A stretch of DNA of 38,861 nucleotides from an uncultured Clostridia bacterium (GTDB lineage: Bacteria > Bacillota > Clostridia > Oscillospirales > Ruminococcaceae): NCBI GenBank assembly GCA_944382885.1, contig CALWNT010000104.1, positions 1-38,861 on the forward strand, read 5' to 3'. Shown one piece after another: positions 8,713-19,051 of this stretch (the first letter of the stretch is position 1; the number at the start of each line of letters is the position of its first letter). The translations under genes were made by a program, and so were the position numbers. Below the pieces are notes generated by a model. That model saw only the letters and a list, made by a program, of their open reading frames with translations, did not search any database and was not told where the DNA came from.

Positions 8713-9462
8713 TTATGCTTTGGTGAGAATCTTCGCACCGTCACTGGTAATCACAATGGTATGTTCAAAGTGGGCTGCGATACTGCCAGAAGTCGTTACC
8801 GTCGTCCATCCATCAGACAACACCTTTACGTCTTCCCCGACGAGGTTGATCATCGGTTCGATCGCCAGTGTCATCCCAGCCGCTAATCGGGGGCCTCTTC
8901 CTGCTTTCCCGAAGTTGGGGACTTCCGGATCTTCATGCAGATGATGTCCAACGCCATGCCCCACAAACTTCTTTACTACTCCGTAGCCAAAGCTTTCAGC
9001 ATGAGTCTGCACAGCATTGGAAATATCTCCAATCCGATTTCCTATCTTTGCCGCATCGATCCCTTTATATAAACACTCTTCGGTGACCTTTAAAAGCTTT
9101 TTCGCCTCCTCAGAAATTTCACCTACCGCAAAGGTATAGGCGTTATCTCCGTTAAAGCCGTCGTAAAAAGCTCCGGTATCCACACTGACGATATCCCCGT
9201 CTTTGAGGATGATATCAGCAGAAGGGATTCCATGGATCACCACGTTGTTCACAGAAATACATGCGCTGCCTGGAAATCCGCCGTATCCCAAGAAATTCGG
9301 CTTCGCGCCGGTCGATACAATAAACTTCCGAATCGCGTCGTCTATCTCCTTAGTAGATACGCCGGGCTTCATATAGTCTCCGGCAAGCTTTAACGCTTGC
9401 GCAGAGATTTTACAAGCCTCGCTCATTTTTTTTATTTCACTGGTAGTTTTTAGCTCAATCAT
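8713..9462 (-). CDS. map: Methionine aminopeptidase, type I
   Basis: This 249-residue enzyme removes the initiator methionine from new proteins. The metal ligands of the pita-bread fold are visible: Asp95 (VSVDTG), Asp106 (NGDNAYTF), His169 (GHGVGHH), Glu202 (AIEPM) and Glu233 (FEHTIV); His78 is the usual substrate-contacting histidine. The SecY-Adk-Map order is a classic arrangement. It starts three bases after adk. Confidence 0.97.
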   Translation of the reverse strand: MIELKTTSEIKKMSEACKISAQALKLAGDYMKPGVSTKEIDDAIRKFIVSTGAKPNFLGYGGFPGSACISVNNVVIHGIPSADIILKDGDIVSVDTGAFYDGFNGDNAYTFAVGEISEEAKKLLKVTEECLYKGIDAAKIGNRIGDISNAVQTHAESFGYGVVKKFVGHGVGHHLHEDPEVPNFGKAGRGPRLAAGMTLAIEPMINLVGEDVKVLSDGWTTVTTSGSIAAHFEHTIVITSDGAKILTKA

Positions 9463-9465
9463 TCT

Positions 9466-10098
9466 TTACGCCTCCAGGGCCTTCAGTACCAGGGCAGAGG
9501 TATCGGATACTTCTTCCTGTCCTTCCACAATGGTAAGCTTTCCTGTTTTGGCGTAATAATCCTTGAGGGGTTCGGTCTGCTCGTGATATACGTGCAGGCG
9601 ATCCTTGATCGTATCTGGATGGTCGTCTTTCCGCTGCACTGTTTTCCCGCCGCATTTATCACAAACGCCCTCGGTTTGAGAAGGTTTGTAATCAACGTGG
9701 TAAGACGCGCCGCAGTCCTGGCACACCCTTCTACCAGAAAGTCTTTGCATGATTTTTTCATCGGCCACTTCGATGTCAATTACTTTATCAATCACGACTC
9801 CCATTTCGTCCAGAGCCTCAGCCTGAGGAACTGTTCTTGGAAAGCCGTCTAAAATAAAGCCGTTTTTGCAGTCGTCTTCGCCGAGTCTTTCTTTGATAAT
9901 GCCGATTACGACATCATCCGGCACTAAAGCACCGCTGTCCATAAAGGATTTTGCCTTCAGTCCCAGTTGTGTTCCATTTTTCAAAGCTTCTCTGAGAACA
10001 TTCCCAGTAGAAATAGTAGGGATGTGTAAATGATCACAGATGACTTCTGCCTGTGTTCCTTTGCCTGCGCCAGGAGCGCCCAATAAAATCAAATTCAT
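9466..10098 (-). CDS. adk: Adenylate kinase, zinc-lid type
   Basis: This 210-residue enzyme interconverts ATP + AMP and 2 ADP. The P-loop GAPGAGKGT is at residues 7-15, the AMP-binding region has ISTGNVLREA, and DGFPRT follows. The lid contains CQDCG and CDKCG, a four-cysteine zinc site typical of Gram-positive enzymes. It sits between secY and map with short spacers. Confidence 0.98.
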   Translation of the reverse strand: MNLILLGAPGAGKGTQAEVICDHLHIPTISTGNVLREALKNGTQLGLKAKSFMDSGALVPDDVVIGIIKERLGEDDCKNGFILDGFPRTVPQAEALDEMGVVIDKVIDIEVADEKIMQRLSGRRVCQDCGASYHVDYKPSQTEGVCDKCGGKTVQRKDDHPDTIKDRLHVYHEQTEPLKDYYAKTGKLTIVEGQEEVSDTSALVLKALEA

Positions 10099-10115
10099 GA
10101 TCCTATCCTCCCTTT

Positions 10116-11405
10116 TTATTCCAAAAATCCTTTATGATGGCGTACTGTCATCTGAGATTCCAGCTGACGCATGGTATCCAGCGCAACGCCTACCAAAATG
10201 ATGACGGAGGTACCGCCCAAAGAAACATTGATATCTGTCAGTGCGGTAAACAGGATTGGGAATACTGCCACGATCCCTAAGAAAATCGCACCCACCAATG
10301 TGATTTTAGAAATAACCTTTGAAATGAATGTCACGGTCGGTCTGCCAGGTCTGATCCCTGGAATAGCGCCGTTGTTGCTCTTGATATTGTTGGCAATTTC
10401 TACGGGATTGTACTGAATCGCAACGTAGAAATAGTTAAACGCAATAATCAGAATAAAATACAAAACTGCATATACCCAGCCGCTTGGAGAAAGCGCTGCC
10501 AGCACATTATACCAGAAGGACCCCTGTTCCGGAGTGACAAACAACTGGATGGTGCTTGGGATGGAAAGAAAAGCGCTGGCGAAGATGATCGGCATAACGC
10601 CGCTCAGGCTAACCTTAATTGGAATATAGCTGGACTGTCCGCCATACATCTTTCTGCCCACAACACGTTTTGCGTACTGTACCGGGATTCTACGTTCAGC
10701 ATTTGTCATAATGACGATAAATACGATTACTGCTGCGAAGATAATCACAGTCAGAGGAACCAGAATGTACTGGCTTCCGCCTTTTTTGAAGTTTTCCCAC
10801 AAAACCTGAAAAGCCTGCGGGCCTCTTGCCACGATACCAGCAAACAGGATAATAGAAATACCGTTTCCAATTCCCTTATCATTGATCTGTTCACCCAGCC
10901 ACATGATCAAAGCCGCACCTGCAGTAAAGGTAACGACAATGACGACTGCTGTAAAGTAGAGGGAAAATCCGCTCAGGTAATCAGAACCGATTGCTCCCGC
11001 TGATCTGAGCAGGAAGTAATAGCCAATCGCCTGAATCAGGCCGAGTCCTACTGTAACATATCTTGTAATCTGATTGATCTTCTTCCGGCCTTCTCCACCC
11101 TCCTTGGAAAGTCGTTCCAAGGGAGGAATTGCCACCGTCAACAGCTGCATAATAATGCTGGCGTTGATATAGGGGGTAATGGACATCGCGAAGATGGTCG
11201 CATTCTGGAATGCGCCGCCGCTCATCATGTCCAGATAGCCGAAGAAATTATTGCCGTCGCCCATCACATTGATGATCTGACTGGCATCTACAAATGGTAC
11301 CGGAATTGCTGCGCCGATACGAAAGATGATTAGAATAAAGAGGGTGAATAAAATCCTCTTTTTCAGCTCCGGAGATTTCAAGGCATTTTTGATAACTTCA
11401 AACAC
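10116..11405 (-). CDS. secY: Preprotein translocase subunit SecY, GUG start
   Basis: SecY (429 residues, 10 membrane segments) forms the protein-conducting channel. Visible features are the first segment (ILFTLFILIIFRIGAAIPVP), the plug region GGAFQNATIFAMSITPYINA, and the C-terminal tail VRHHKGFLE. The start codon is GTG, one base after the rplO stop, with AGAGGTGA upstream inside the end of rplO, so translational coupling is likely. The length is normal. Confidence 0.97.
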   Translation of the reverse strand: MFEVIKNALKSPELKKRILFTLFILIIFRIGAAIPVPFVDASQIINVMGDGNNFFGYLDMMSGGAFQNATIFAMSITPYINASIIMQLLTVAIPPLERLSKEGGEGRKKINQITRYVTVGLGLIQAIGYYFLLRSAGAIGSDYLSGFSLYFTAVVIVVTFTAGAALIMWLGEQINDKGIGNGISIILFAGIVARGPQAFQVLWENFKKGGSQYILVPLTVIIFAAVIVFIVIMTNAERRIPVQYAKRVVGRKMYGGQSSYIPIKVSLSGVMPIIFASAFLSIPSTIQLFVTPEQGSFWYNVLAALSPSGWVYAVLYFILIIAFNYFYVAIQYNPVEIANNIKSNNGAIPGIRPGRPTVTFISKVISKITLVGAIFLGIVAVFPILFTALTDINVSLGGTSVIILVGVALDTMRQLESQMTVRHHKGFLE

Positions 11406-11406
11406 C

Positions 11407-11850
11407 TTAGATCACCTCTGTCTTTCCACCTGCTTTTTCAATTTTCTCGATCGCAGATTTAGAGAAAGCTGTTGCTTTCACAGTCAGAGCTTTTGTGATG
11501 TCTCCGTTACCTAATACTTTAACGCCGTCCATCGGTTTTTTCACCAAACCGGATGCTACTAAAGCTTCGGTGTCAATGACAGCACCGGTTTCAAATTTTG
11601 CTTCTAAATCAGATACGTTTACAATCACATACTGTTTTGCAAAGATGTTGTTGAAACCTCTTTTCGGTACTCGTCTCTGTAAAGGCATCTGACCGCCTTC
11701 AAAACCTGGTCTGATGCTTCCGCCGGAACGAGCCTTCTGACCTTTGTGTCCTTTACCTGCTGTTTTACCATTACCAGATCCGTGGCCTCTACCGATGCGT
11801 TTTACATCTCTGCTAGCGCCAGCTGCTGGTGATAACTCGTGCAGTTTCAT
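11407..11850 (-). CDS. rplO: 50S ribosomal protein L15
   Basis: L15 (147 residues) is a late-assembly large-subunit protein. It has the typical N-terminal [20 protein letters not shown] and the glycine/arginine/lysine-rich stretch [20 protein letters not shown]. Its stop is one base from the secY start. Confidence 0.98.
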   Translation of the reverse strand: MKLHELSPAAGASRDVKRIGRGHGSGNGKTAGKGHKGQKARSGGSIRPGFEGGQMPLQRRVPKRGFNNIFAKQYVIVNVSDLEAKFETGAVIDTEALVASGLVKKPMDGVKVLGNGDITKALTVKATAFSKSAIEKIEKAGGKTEVI

Positions 11851-11867
11851 TCACTCGCACCTCCTTG

Positions 11868-12044
11868 TTATCTTTCTGTAACCTCAACGAGGTGAGAAAC
11901 CTTCGCGATTTTACCTCTTGTTGCTGCGTTATCTGGTTGTGTTGTAACATCGTTGGTTTTGTGCAAACCCAAGGATTTCAACACTTCAATCTGAGTTTTT
12001 CTGGTGCCGGCAAGACCTCTTACCAATTTAATTTCTAAAGCCAT
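11868..12044 (-). CDS. rpmD: 50S ribosomal protein L30
   Basis: The 58-codon frame begins MALEIKLVRGLAGTRKTQIE and continues with LKSLGLHKTN, the L30 signature, then TRGKIAKVSHLVEVTE. The ATG follows GGAGG. It lies between rpsE and rplO with spacers of 15 and 17 bases, as in other spc operons. Confidence 0.96.
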   Translation of the reverse strand: MALEIKLVRGLAGTRKTQIEVLKSLGLHKTNDVTTQPDNAATRGKIAKVSHLVEVTER

Positions 12045-12059
12045 AATCAGTCTGCCTCC

Positions 12060-12560
12060 TTAACCTAAAATTTCTTCAACAGATTTACCGCGAATCGCCG
12101 CTACTTCCTCTGCCGTACGCAGTGCAGCCAATCCGTTGATGGTAGCTCTTACTACGTTGCATGGGTTGTTAGAACGCAGAGCCTTTGTTCTGATATCTTT
12201 AATTCCGCAAACTTCAACTACGGAACGAACCGGACCGCCTGCGATAACGCCGGTACCTTCCGGAGCCGGTTTTAACAGTACGCGTCCTGCGCCGAACTCG
12301 CCTACGATTTCATGAGGAATGGAAGTGCCTTTCAAGGAAACCTTAATCAGATTTTTCTTCGCGTCTTCAATCCCTTTTCTGATTGCATCCGGAACTTCTC
12401 CGGATTTACCCAGACCGAAACCTACAATGCCGTTGCCATCGCCGACAACAACCAGTGCAGCGAATTTAAAGATACGTCCACCTTTTACGGTTTTGGAAAC
12501 ACGGTTGATGGAAACTACTTTTTCTACTAATTCTAACCCTGTTGCATCTATTCTAGCCAA
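12060..12560 (-). CDS. rpsE: 30S ribosomal protein S5, UUG start
   Basis: S5 (166 residues) takes part in decoding accuracy and mRNA helicase activity. The S5 N-terminal RNA-binding domain has [20 protein letters not shown] and [20 protein letters not shown]. The proper start is the TTG at 12560, eight bases after AGGAGG, giving (M)[15 protein letters not shown] and the normal family length. The ATG at 12608 would overlap the end of rplR and add 16 unrelated residues. Confidence 0.95.
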   Translation of the reverse strand: MARIDATGLELVEKVVSINRVSKTVKGGRIFKFAALVVVGDGNGIVGFGLGKSGEVPDAIRKGIEDAKKNLIKVSLKGTSIPHEIVGEFGAGRVLLKPAPEGTGVIAGGPVRSVVEVCGIKDIRTKALRSNNPCNVVRATINGLAALRTAEEVAAIRGKSVEEILG

Positions 12561-12576
12561 ACGAATAACCTCCTCA

Positions 12577-12936
12577 CTAAAACTTGAGGCCGCTCTCACG
12601 GGCTCCATCAGCTAATTCTTTGATTCTGCCATGATACAGGTAGCCGCCGCGGTCGAACACAACGGTTTCGATCCCCTGTTCCAAAGCTTTTTTACCAACT
12701 AACTGACCAACTTTTTTAGCTGCTTCTTTATTGCCGCCAAAGCCTTCAAAGTCTTTGTCCATGGAAGACGCAGCAACCAAAGTTACGCCTTTTACATCAT
12801 CAATTACCTGAGCATAAATATGCTTGCTAGAGCGGAATACGTTTAGGCGTGGACAACTTGCAGTCCCGCTTACTTTCGAGCGGACTCTGCGGTGTCTTTT
12901 TAACCTAGCCTTATTTCTATCAGGCCTATTCACCAT
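12577..12936 (-). CDS. rplR: 50S ribosomal protein L18
   Basis: L18 (119 residues) binds 5S rRNA with L5. It shows the basic N-terminus [35 protein letters not shown], and the end [20 protein letters not shown]. The length is normal and the ATG is well placed. Confidence 0.98.
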   Translation of the reverse strand: MVNRPDRNKARLKRHRRVRSKVSGTASCPRLNVFRSSKHIYAQVIDDVKGVTLVAASSMDKDFEGFGGNKEAAKKVGQLVGKKALEQGIETVVFDRGGYLYHGRIKELADGARESGLKF

Positions 12937-12957
12937 GTGCTTGTCACTCCTTTAACT

Positions 12958-13503
12958 CTATTTGCTGCCCTTACCAGCTTTACCTTCTTTACGCTGAACA
13001 TATTCGCCAACGTATCTGATACCTTTGCCTTTGTATGGTTCCGGCGGACGTTTTTCGCGGACTTCCGCAGCAAACTGGCCGACTTTCTGTTTATCCGGAC
13101 CACTGATCACAATTTTGTTCGCGGTAGGCGCTTCGATTGTGATGCCGTCAATTTCAGGAACGATTACCTGATGGGAGAATCCCAGGTTCATAACCAGGTT
13201 TTTGCCCTGTTTCTGGCAACGATAACCAACACCCTGAATCTCAAGCTCTTTTGTAAAGCCCTGAGATACGCCGACTACCATGTTGTGAATCAAGGTTCTG
13301 GTTAAGCCGTGCAAAGATCTGTGGAGTTTGTCATCGCTGGGACGAGTTACGTTGATGACATTGCCTTCAACGGTAACTGTCATATCTTTGTGTAAATCTT
13401 GTTCAAGAGTTCCCTTTGGGCCTTTCACAGTGATGTGATTGCCGTCAAGTTTTACCTCAACGCCGGAGGGAACATCGATTGGTTTTCTACCGATTCTAGA
13501 CAT
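12958..13503 (-). CDS. rplF: 50S ribosomal protein L6
   Basis: L6 (181 residues) lies near the sarcin-ricin loop. It starts [20 protein letters not shown] and carries the conserved C-terminal segment [20 protein letters not shown]. Two L6 repeats make up the protein, as usual. Confidence 0.98.
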   Translation of the reverse strand: MSRIGRKPIDVPSGVEVKLDGNHITVKGPKGTLEQDLHKDMTVTVEGNVINVTRPSDDKLHRSLHGLTRTLIHNMVVGVSQGFTKELEIQGVGYRCQKQGKNLVMNLGFSHQVIVPEIDGITIEAPTANKIVISGPDKQKVGQFAAEVREKRPPEPYKGKGIRYVGEYVQRKEGKAGKGSK

Positions 13504-13522
13504 GTATTAGCCCCTCCTATAA

Positions 13523-13921
13523 TTACCAAATAAATGCTAAGACTTCGCCGCCAACCTTCTGTTTACGAGCCTGAGCGTCAGTCATAACGCCTTTGGAAGT
13601 AGATACGATGGCGATGCCCAAGCCTTTCATAACTTTCGGCATGTCTTCGTAGCTGGAATAGATCCGTAAACCAGGTTTAGATACTCTGCGCAAGCCTGTG
13701 ATGATCTGAGTTTTGTTTTCGCCGTATTTCAGTGTAATACGGATGATACCCTGTTTGCCGTCGTCAATCACTTGGAAAGACTTTACGTAACCTTCGTCAA
13801 CCAGGATCTGAGCGATCGCTTTTTTCATGTTGGACGCCGGAACGTCGACGGTATCGTGTTTTGCAGAATTAGCGTTTCTAATTCTGGTCAGCATATCAGC
13901 AATAGTATCGGTGATTTGCAT
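13523..13921 (-). CDS. rpsH: 30S ribosomal protein S8
   Basis: S8 (132 residues) is a central-domain 16S rRNA binder. It begins with [20 protein letters not shown] and ends with [20 protein letters not shown]. In E. coli S8 represses the spc operon by binding near the rplE start; no equivalent site was identified here. Confidence 0.98.
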   Translation of the reverse strand: MQITDTIADMLTRIRNANSAKHDTVDVPASNMKKAIAQILVDEGYVKSFQVIDDGKQGIIRITLKYGENKTQIITGLRRVSKPGLRIYSSYEDMPKVMKGLGIAIVSTSKGVMTDAQARKQKVGGEVLAFIW

Positions 13922-13975
13922 GTAGTCAACCTCCTTTGCTCACGCTGGATAACTTTGAATCCTTTCGACTCAGTT

Positions 13976-14161
13976 TTACCAGCTAGCCTTTTTCACTCCA
14001 GGAATTTGTCCTTTGTAAGCAAGTTCTCTAAAACAAATACGACAGATGCCATATTTTCTCAGGTAAGCATGCGGTCTGCCGCAGATTTTGCATCTGTTGT
14101 AAGCGCGGGTAGAAAACTTAGGTTCTCTCTGCTGTTTAACCTTCATGGACGTTTTTGCCAT
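13976..14161 (-). CDS. rpsN: 30S ribosomal protein S14, zinc-binding type Z
   Basis: This 61-residue protein is the short zinc form of S14, with CKICG (Cys24, Cys27) and CRICF (Cys40, Cys43). The frame stays open to 14197 but the ATG at 14161 follows GGGAGG and gives the family start [16 protein letters not shown]. It lies between rplE and rpsH as expected. Some authors call this form rpsZ. Confidence 0.97.
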   Translation of the reverse strand: MAKTSMKVKQQREPKFSTRAYNRCKICGRPHAYLRKYGICRICFRELAYKGQIPGVKKASW

Positions 14162-14177
14162 AACTGATTTTCCTCCC

Positions 14178-14717
14178 TTACTTAGCGAACGGAGCACCCA
14201 TGAGAGTCAGCAACTCCCGTGCTTCTTCGTCTGTTTTAGCTGTGGTGATAAAAGTGATATCCATACCGCGGATCTTGTCAATTTTATCGTATTCGATTTC
14301 AGGGAAGATCAGCTGTTCTTTCAGACCTACAGAGTAGTTTCCTCTGCCGTCGAAAGAGTTGGCGTTGATTCCTCTGAAGTCACGTACTCTCGGGAGAGCT
14401 ACGTTGAAGAATCTATCTAAGAATTCATACATCATTTCGTTGCGAAGGGTTACTTTCGCACCGATCGGCATGCCTTCACGAAGTTTGAAGTTTGCAACAG
14501 ACTTTCTAGCGCGGCAGACAACTGGCTTCTGGCCGGTGATCTTCGCCAAGTCGGCTACAACTGCATCTATCATTTTGGAATTGCTTACAGCCTCGCCGCA
14601 AGCTACGTTCACGACGATTTTATCAAGCTTCGGAATCTGCATGACACTTTTGTAGCCGAACTTTTTCATCAAAGCTGGAGCTACTTCACTTTTGTAGTAG
14701 TCTTTCATTCTTGCCAT
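14178..14717 (-). CDS. rplE: 50S ribosomal protein L5
   Basis: L5 (179 residues) binds 5S rRNA and contacts P-site tRNA. Key segments are [40 protein letters not shown] and the end [20 protein letters not shown]. The length is normal. Confidence 0.98.
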   Translation of the reverse strand: MARMKDYYKSEVAPALMKKFGYKSVMQIPKLDKIVVNVACGEAVSNSKMIDAVVADLAKITGQKPVVCRARKSVANFKLREGMPIGAKVTLRNEMMYEFLDRFFNVALPRVRDFRGINANSFDGRGNYSVGLKEQLIFPEIEYDKIDKIRGMDITFITTAKTDEEARELLTLMGAPFAK

Positions 14718-14733
14718 ACTATTTTCTCCTTAC

Positions 14734-15057
14734 TTAGAATGTTTCGCCGCAGTTTGCATGTTTGCAAACACGTACTTTTTTGCCGTCCTTTACCACATGG
14801 CCAACTCTGGTAGCCTTGCCGCATTTCGGGCAAACAGGCATTACTTTGCAGGCATATAAAGCGCCTTCCGCCTTTACGATACCGCCGGTTTCACCCATTC
14901 TTCTCGGTTTCATGTGTTTGGTCACGATATTCAGACCTTCCACAATCACTTTGCCTTCTTTCGGGCTTACTTCCAATACCTTACCGGTTTTCCCTTTATC
15001 TTTACCAGAGATAATCATAACGTTATCGCCGGTTTTTACGTGCAATTTATTGTTCAT
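14734..15057 (-). CDS. rplX: 50S ribosomal protein L24
   Basis: L24 (107 residues) is an early assembly initiator. The N-terminal KOW domain reads [20 protein letters not shown]. The C-terminal part has a CPKCG...CKHANC arrangement that looks like a zinc ribbon, consistent with the Cys-containing L24 of many Gram-positives. Confidence 0.98.
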   Translation of the reverse strand: MNNKLHVKTGDNVMIISGKDKGKTGKVLEVSPKEGKVIVEGLNIVTKHMKPRRMGETGGIVKAEGALYACKVMPVCPKCGKATRVGHVVKDGKKVRVCKHANCGETF

Positions 15058-15073
15058 CTCATCGCACCTCCCA

Positions 15074-15442
15074 TTAAAGCACTTCCGGAGCCAGAGACAA
15101 AATCTTCATGTACTCTTTGTCACGAAGTTCTCTTGCAACCGGGCCAAAAATACGAGTGCCTCTCGGGTTTTTATCTTCTCTAATAATAACAGCAGCGTTA
15201 TCGTCAAATCTGATGTAAGAACCATCATCACGACGTAAACCTTTTGCTGAACGAACGATTACTGCTTTTACTACATCGCCTTTTTTCACAACGCCGCCTG
15301 GTGCCGCTTTCTTTACGGAAGCAACAACAACGTCGCCAATGTTAGCGTACCTTCTGCGGGAACCGCCTAACACACGAATACACATTAACTCTTTAGCACC
15401 GGTGTTATCGGCTACCTTCAGGTAAGTTTGCATCTGTATCAC
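15074..15442 (-). CDS. rplN: 50S ribosomal protein L14, GUG start
   Basis: L14 (122 residues) sits at the subunit interface. The start is GTG at 15442, eight bases after AGGAGG, giving (M)[19 protein letters not shown] and the exact family length. The longer frame to 15469 reads through the ribosome binding site, and the ATG at 15433 would be too far from it. The C-terminal [20 protein letters not shown] is canonical. Confidence 0.95.
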   Translation of the reverse strand: MIQMQTYLKVADNTGAKELMCIRVLGGSRRRYANIGDVVVASVKKAAPGGVVKKGDVVKAVIVRSAKGLRRDDGSYIRFDDNAAVIIREDKNPRGTRIFGPVARELRDKEYMKILSLAPEVL

Positions 15443-15499
15443 AGTGCGTTCCTCCTTTCGGCATAGCACAAAATTTTGTTATCTGGCAGTTGAAACAGA

Positions 15500-15757
15500 T
15501 TATTTCGCCTTTTCAACTATTTCTACGACTCTCCAATGCTTATCTTTAGACAGAGGACGAGTTTCCATAACAAGCACACGGTCGCCAATCCCGCACTGAT
15601 TCATTTCATCATGTGCTTTCAGCTTAATGGTGCGTTTAATGATCTTTTTGTAAAGGGGATGTCTTACATTGTCGGCGATTGCAACCACTACGGTCTTATC
15701 CATTTTGTCGCTAACAACTGTTCCAACCCTAGTTTTTCTGAGGTTTCTGTCGCTCAT
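15500..15757 (-). CDS. rpsQ: 30S ribosomal protein S17
   Basis: S17 (85 residues) is an OB-fold primary binder of 16S rRNA. It starts [20 protein letters not shown] and has the motif [21 protein letters not shown] 57-base spacer precedes rplN. Confidence 0.98.
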   Translation of the reverse strand: MSDRNLRKTRVGTVVSDKMDKTVVVAIADNVRHPLYKKIIKRTIKLKAHDEMNQCGIGDRVLVMETRPLSKDKHWRVVEIVEKAK

Positions 15758-15780
15758 AGCTTAAAAAATCTCCCTTCTCA

Positions 15781-15978
15781 TTATTCAGCCTTTAATTCAG
15801 CTTCCCGAATAACAGTCTTAATGCGAGCAATGTCTTTCTTTACTGCTTTAATACGCATTGGATTATCCAGTTGATTTACAGCCAGTTGGAAGCGAAGGTT
15901 AAACAGCTCAGCTTTCAGATCGCTCAGTTTTTGATTCAATTCAACAAGTGACATTTCTCTAATTTCTTTCGCTTTCAT
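15781..15978 (-). CDS. rpmC: 50S ribosomal protein L29
   Basis: L29 (65 residues) is a two-helix protein at the tunnel exit where trigger factor and SRP dock. It has the canonical [20 protein letters not shown] and [17 protein letters not shown]. Its ATG overlaps the rplP stop by one base (TAATG), which suggests coupled translation. Confidence 0.98.
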   Translation of the reverse strand: MKAKEIREMSLVELNQKLSDLKAELFNLRFQLAVNQLDNPMRIKAVKKDIARIKTVIREAELKAE

Positions 15979-16403
15979 TATTGCTCACCACCTGTCTCTT
16001 CCTTAGTTACAAACTTACATTTAATCGGAAGTTTGTGCATTGCAAGTCTCAATGCCTCTCTGGCGACTTCTTCAGAGACGCCGGCGATTTCGAACATGAC
16101 TCTGCCTGGTTTAACAACTGCTACCCAGTATTCCGGAGAACCTTTACCTTTACCCATTCGGGTTTCAGCAGGCTGTTCTGTAACCGGTTTATCAGGGAAA
16201 ATTTTGATCCATACCTGACCGCCACGCTTGATGTAACGGGTCATCGCAATACGAGCTGCCTCGATCTGGTTGGAAGTAATCCATGCTGGTTCCAGTGCCT
16301 GGATACCGTACTCGCCGTGGCTTACTTTGTTACCGCGGGTAGCTTTACCAGTCATTCTGCCTCTTTGCTGACGGCGGAATTTTACACGTTTTGGTAATAA
16401 CAT
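15978..16403 (-). CDS. rplP: 50S ribosomal protein L16
   Basis: L16 (141 residues) lies near the A site and 5S rRNA. It begins [20 protein letters not shown] and carries [20 protein letters not shown] and [20 protein letters not shown]. Its start overlaps the rpsC stop by one base and its stop overlaps the rpmC start by one base. Confidence 0.98.
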   Translation of the reverse strand: MLLPKRVKFRRQQRGRMTGKATRGNKVSHGEYGIQALEPAWITSNQIEAARIAMTRYIKRGGQVWIKIFPDKPVTEQPAETRMGKGKGSPEYWVAVVKPGRVMFEIAGVSEEVAREALRLAMHKLPIKCKFVTKEETGGEQ

Positions 16404-17113
16404 TATTTACTTGCTCCTTCCCTGCGAGGTCTTCTGCGATTGTTTCTCGGAGCTTCTTTCGGTGTAGATGCCACCTCACCCTTTAAAACTTCGCCTTTGT
16501 AAATCCAAACTTTTACGCCCAATTTACCATAAGTGGTATCTGCTTCTGCGAAACCGTAATCAATGTCAGCTCTCAAGGTCTGCAGCGGAATGGTACCTTC
16601 ATGGTAATCTTCGGATCTTGCGATTTCAGCGCCGCCTACACGTCCGGAAACGCGGGTTTTGATCCCCTTCGCACCCAGTCTCATGGTACGGCCGATAGAC
16701 TGTTTCATTGCACGTCTGAAGGAAACACGTCTTTCCAACTGACCAGCAATATTTTCAGCAACCAGCTGAGCGGATAAATCCGGCTGTTTTACTTCGATGA
16801 TGTTTACAACAACCTGTTTGTTGCCGCCGATCATCTTTTCCAGCTGCTTGCGCAGTTTTTCGATTTCAGCACCGCCCTTACCGATTACAAGGCCCGGTTT
16901 AGCGCAGTGAATGTGAATTCTGATTTTAACAGCATCGCGTTCGATTTCGATGCGCGGAACACCGGCTGCATATAAGGTCTTTTTCAAGAACTTACGGATT
17001 TTGTAGTCTTCCACTAAAGTATCGCCGAAAGCGCTATCTTTAGCAAACCAGCGGGAATCCCAATCTTTAATAACGCCCACTCTTAAACCATGTGGGTTTA
17101 CTTTCTGTCCCAT
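16403..17113 (-). CDS. rpsC: 30S ribosomal protein S3
   Basis: S3 (236 residues) lines the mRNA entry channel. It begins [20 protein letters not shown]; the KH domain has its GxxG loop at GKGG (78-81); the C-terminal domain has [20 protein letters not shown] and [21 protein letters not shown] basic tail ends the protein. Confidence 0.98.
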   Translation of the reverse strand: MGQKVNPHGLRVGVIKDWDSRWFAKDSAFGDTLVEDYKIRKFLKKTLYAAGVPRIEIERDAVKIRIHIHCAKPGLVIGKGGAEIEKLRKQLEKMIGGNKQVVVNIIEVKQPDLSAQLVAENIAGQLERRVSFRRAMKQSIGRTMRLGAKGIKTRVSGRVGGAEIARSEDYHEGTIPLQTLRADIDYGFAEADTTYGKLGVKVWIYKGEVLKGEVASTPKEAPRNNRRRPRREGASK

Positions 17114-17132
17114 AGTTTACCTCCTCTTTCAG

Positions 17133-17468
17133 CTATTCCTTTTCTTTCAGAACAATTGTGATATGGGATGTTCTTTTCAGAACACGGAATGCACGGCCCT
17201 GTGCTCTTGGTCTGATTCTCTTCAGAATAGGACCCGGGCAAACAAAACATTCAGCAACATACAGATTGTTTTTATCCATATTGTGGTTTGTTTCTGCGTT
17301 AGCAATGGCCGATTTCAGAAGTTTTTCAAGCTGTTCACTGGCAGCTTTTGGTGTGTGTTTCAAGATAGCCATCGCCAGCTCAGTATCTTTTCCTCTGATT
17401 AAATCCAGGACGATCTGAACTTTTCTAGGAGCAATGCGAGCATATCTTAAATGTGCTTTTGCTTCCAT
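17133..17468 (-). CDS. rplV: 50S ribosomal protein L22
   Basis: L22 (111 residues) has a loop that reaches into the exit tunnel. It has [20 protein letters not shown] and the tunnel-loop region [20 protein letters not shown], which is intact and shows no obvious macrolide-resistance insertion. Confidence 0.98.
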   Translation of the reverse strand: MEAKAHLRYARIAPRKVQIVLDLIRGKDTELAMAILKHTPKAASEQLEKLLKSAIANAETNHNMDKNNLYVAECFVCPGPILKRIRPRAQGRAFRVLKRTSHITIVLKEKE

Positions 17469-17487
17469 TTAGAATCCTCCTTCCGGC

Positions 17488-17769
17488 CTATTTACCATTG
17501 TTTGTAGTTTTGGAACCAGCATGTCCTTTGTAGGTTCTGGTTGGAGCGAATTCGCCCAGTTTGTGTCCTACCATGTCTTCTGTTACATATACCGGAACAT
17601 GTTTACGTCCATCGTGTACTGCGAATGTATGACCAACGAAATCAGGGAAGATAGTGGATGCGCGGCTCCAAGTCTTCAAAACCTTTTTTTCGCCTGCTTC
17701 ATTCATTTCTAATACTCTTTTTAAAAGAACCGGTTGTACATAAGGTCCTTTTTTTACGCTTCTACCCAT
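17488..17769 (-). CDS. rpsS: 30S ribosomal protein S19
   Basis: S19 (93 residues) is a head protein that pairs with S13. It begins [20 protein letters not shown] and ends [20 protein letters not shown], both canonical. Confidence 0.98.
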   Translation of the reverse strand: MGRSVKKGPYVQPVLLKRVLEMNEAGEKKVLKTWSRASTIFPDFVGHTFAVHDGRKHVPVYVTEDMVGHKLGEFAPTRTYKGHAGSKTTNNGK

Positions 17770-17791
17770 AATTCATCTGCCTCCCTTCGAA

Positions 17792-18625
17792 CTATTTAGC
17801 ATTTCTGCGTTTTACGATAAATTTATCGGAGCGATGATGTTTTGCACGAGTCTTGTAACCCAGAGTTGGTTTACCCCAAGGAGTAACCGGGCCTGGACGA
17901 CCGATCGGTGATTTACCTTCACCACCACCGTGCGGGTGATCGCATGGGTTCATAACAGAACCGCGAACAGTTGGTCTCCAACCCATGTGACGTTTTTTAC
18001 CGGCTTTACCGATATTTACGTTTTCATGGTCGGTGTTTCCTACCTGGCCGATTGTCGCCATGCAGTTTGCAGGGATGTTTCTCAGCTCGCCGGAAGGTAA
18101 TCTTACCAAAGCGTAGTTGCCTTCTTTTGCCATTAACTGAGCCATGTTGCCTGCGGCGCGGACAAGCTGTGCGCCTTTGCCCGGATGGAGCTCTACATTG
18201 TGAATAAAGGTACCAACCGGAATATTGGCCATCGGAAGGGCGTTGCCCGGTTTGATGTCCGCATCAGCGCCGGAACGAACAACGTCGCCGACTTTCAGTT
18301 CATTTGGAGCCAGAATATATCTCTTTTCGCCGTCTTCATACTGTAACAGTGCAATATGAGCGGAACGGTTCGGATCGTATTCTAAAGTCAAAACGTTAGC
18401 GTTCATGCCAACTTTATCTCTTTTAAAATCGATTACACGGTATTTTACTCTGTTACCGCCGCCGCGATGACGGACAGTAATTCTACCGTAGCTGTTACGT
18501 CCTGAATTTTTCTTTAAGTTCTCTAACAGACTTTTTTCAGGAGCAACTTTTGACAACCCGGAATAGTCAGTAACTGTCATCTGTCTTCTGGATGGAGTTG
18601 TCGGTTTGTAAGACTTAATAGCCAT
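17792..18625 (-). CDS. rplB: 50S ribosomal protein L2
   Basis: L2 (277 residues) is needed for subunit joining and peptidyl transfer. It shows [37 protein letters not shown], and the C-terminal [20 protein letters not shown] with the conserved histidine; the residue before DHPHGGGEG is Cys where Val is common. The basic tail is intact. Confidence 0.98.
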   Translation of the reverse strand: MAIKSYKPTTPSRRQMTVTDYSGLSKVAPEKSLLENLKKNSGRNSYGRITVRHRGGGNRVKYRVIDFKRDKVGMNANVLTLEYDPNRSAHIALLQYEDGEKRYILAPNELKVGDVVRSGADADIKPGNALPMANIPVGTFIHNVELHPGKGAQLVRAAGNMAQLMAKEGNYALVRLPSGELRNIPANCMATIGQVGNTDHENVNIGKAGKKRHMGWRPTVRGSVMNPCDHPHGGGEGKSPIGRPGPVTPWGKPTLGYKTRAKHHRSDKFIVKRRNAK

Positions 18626-18754
18626 TACGGTTCACTCTCCTTAATATCGGTTTAGCGAAAAGCATTGGTGCCTCAAAAGGGCATTTGCTTTCCATACATC
18701 ACCTGGGAGGTTTTCCCTCCCAACGATAAGCACATCAGTTTTCTGATGATCGGC
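18626..18754 (-). promoter_or_regulatory. Structured 129-base spacer between rplW and rplB
   Basis: This is by far the longest gap in the first half of the operon. It has three nested or adjacent inverted repeats: CATCAG/CTGATG (18733-18748), TGGGAGG/CCTCCCA (18704-18722), and an imperfect arm pair with AAGCA...GTGCC against GGCAT...TGCTT (about 18659-18692). There is no T-run after any of them on the minus strand, and no reading frame. A regulatory or processing role is possible. Confidence 0.4.
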
Positions 18755-19051
18755 TTACAGCATACCTTCAAAAAATTCGATTGTTTTGGAATCCTCTTTC
18801 AAGGTAACGATCGCTTTTTTCCAGTCAGGTTTGTAACCTTCGTTGCGGCCCATTCTCTTAAAACGGCCTCTGACGCTGATGGTGTTTACTTTCGCAACTT
18901 TTACGTCGAACAGAGCTTCAACAGCTTTCGCGATTTCAATCTTGTTGGCGTCTTTTTTTACTTTGAAGGTGTATTTTTTGAATCCAAGGTTTTCCATGGA
19001 TGCTTCCGTGATGATCGGCTTAATGATAATGTCTTGAGCAACTTTATTCAT
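18755..19051 (-). CDS. rplW: 50S ribosomal protein L23
   Basis: L23 (98 residues) is a main docking site at the tunnel exit. Visible are DIIIKPIITEASMENLGFKK and VAKVNTISVRGRFKRMGR. Its ATG overlaps the rplD stop by one base (TAATG). Confidence 0.98.
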   Translation of the reverse strand: MNKVAQDIIIKPIITEASMENLGFKKYTFKVKKDANKIEIAKAVEALFDVKVAKVNTISVRGRFKRMGRNEGYKPDWKKAIVTLKEDSKTIEFFEGML

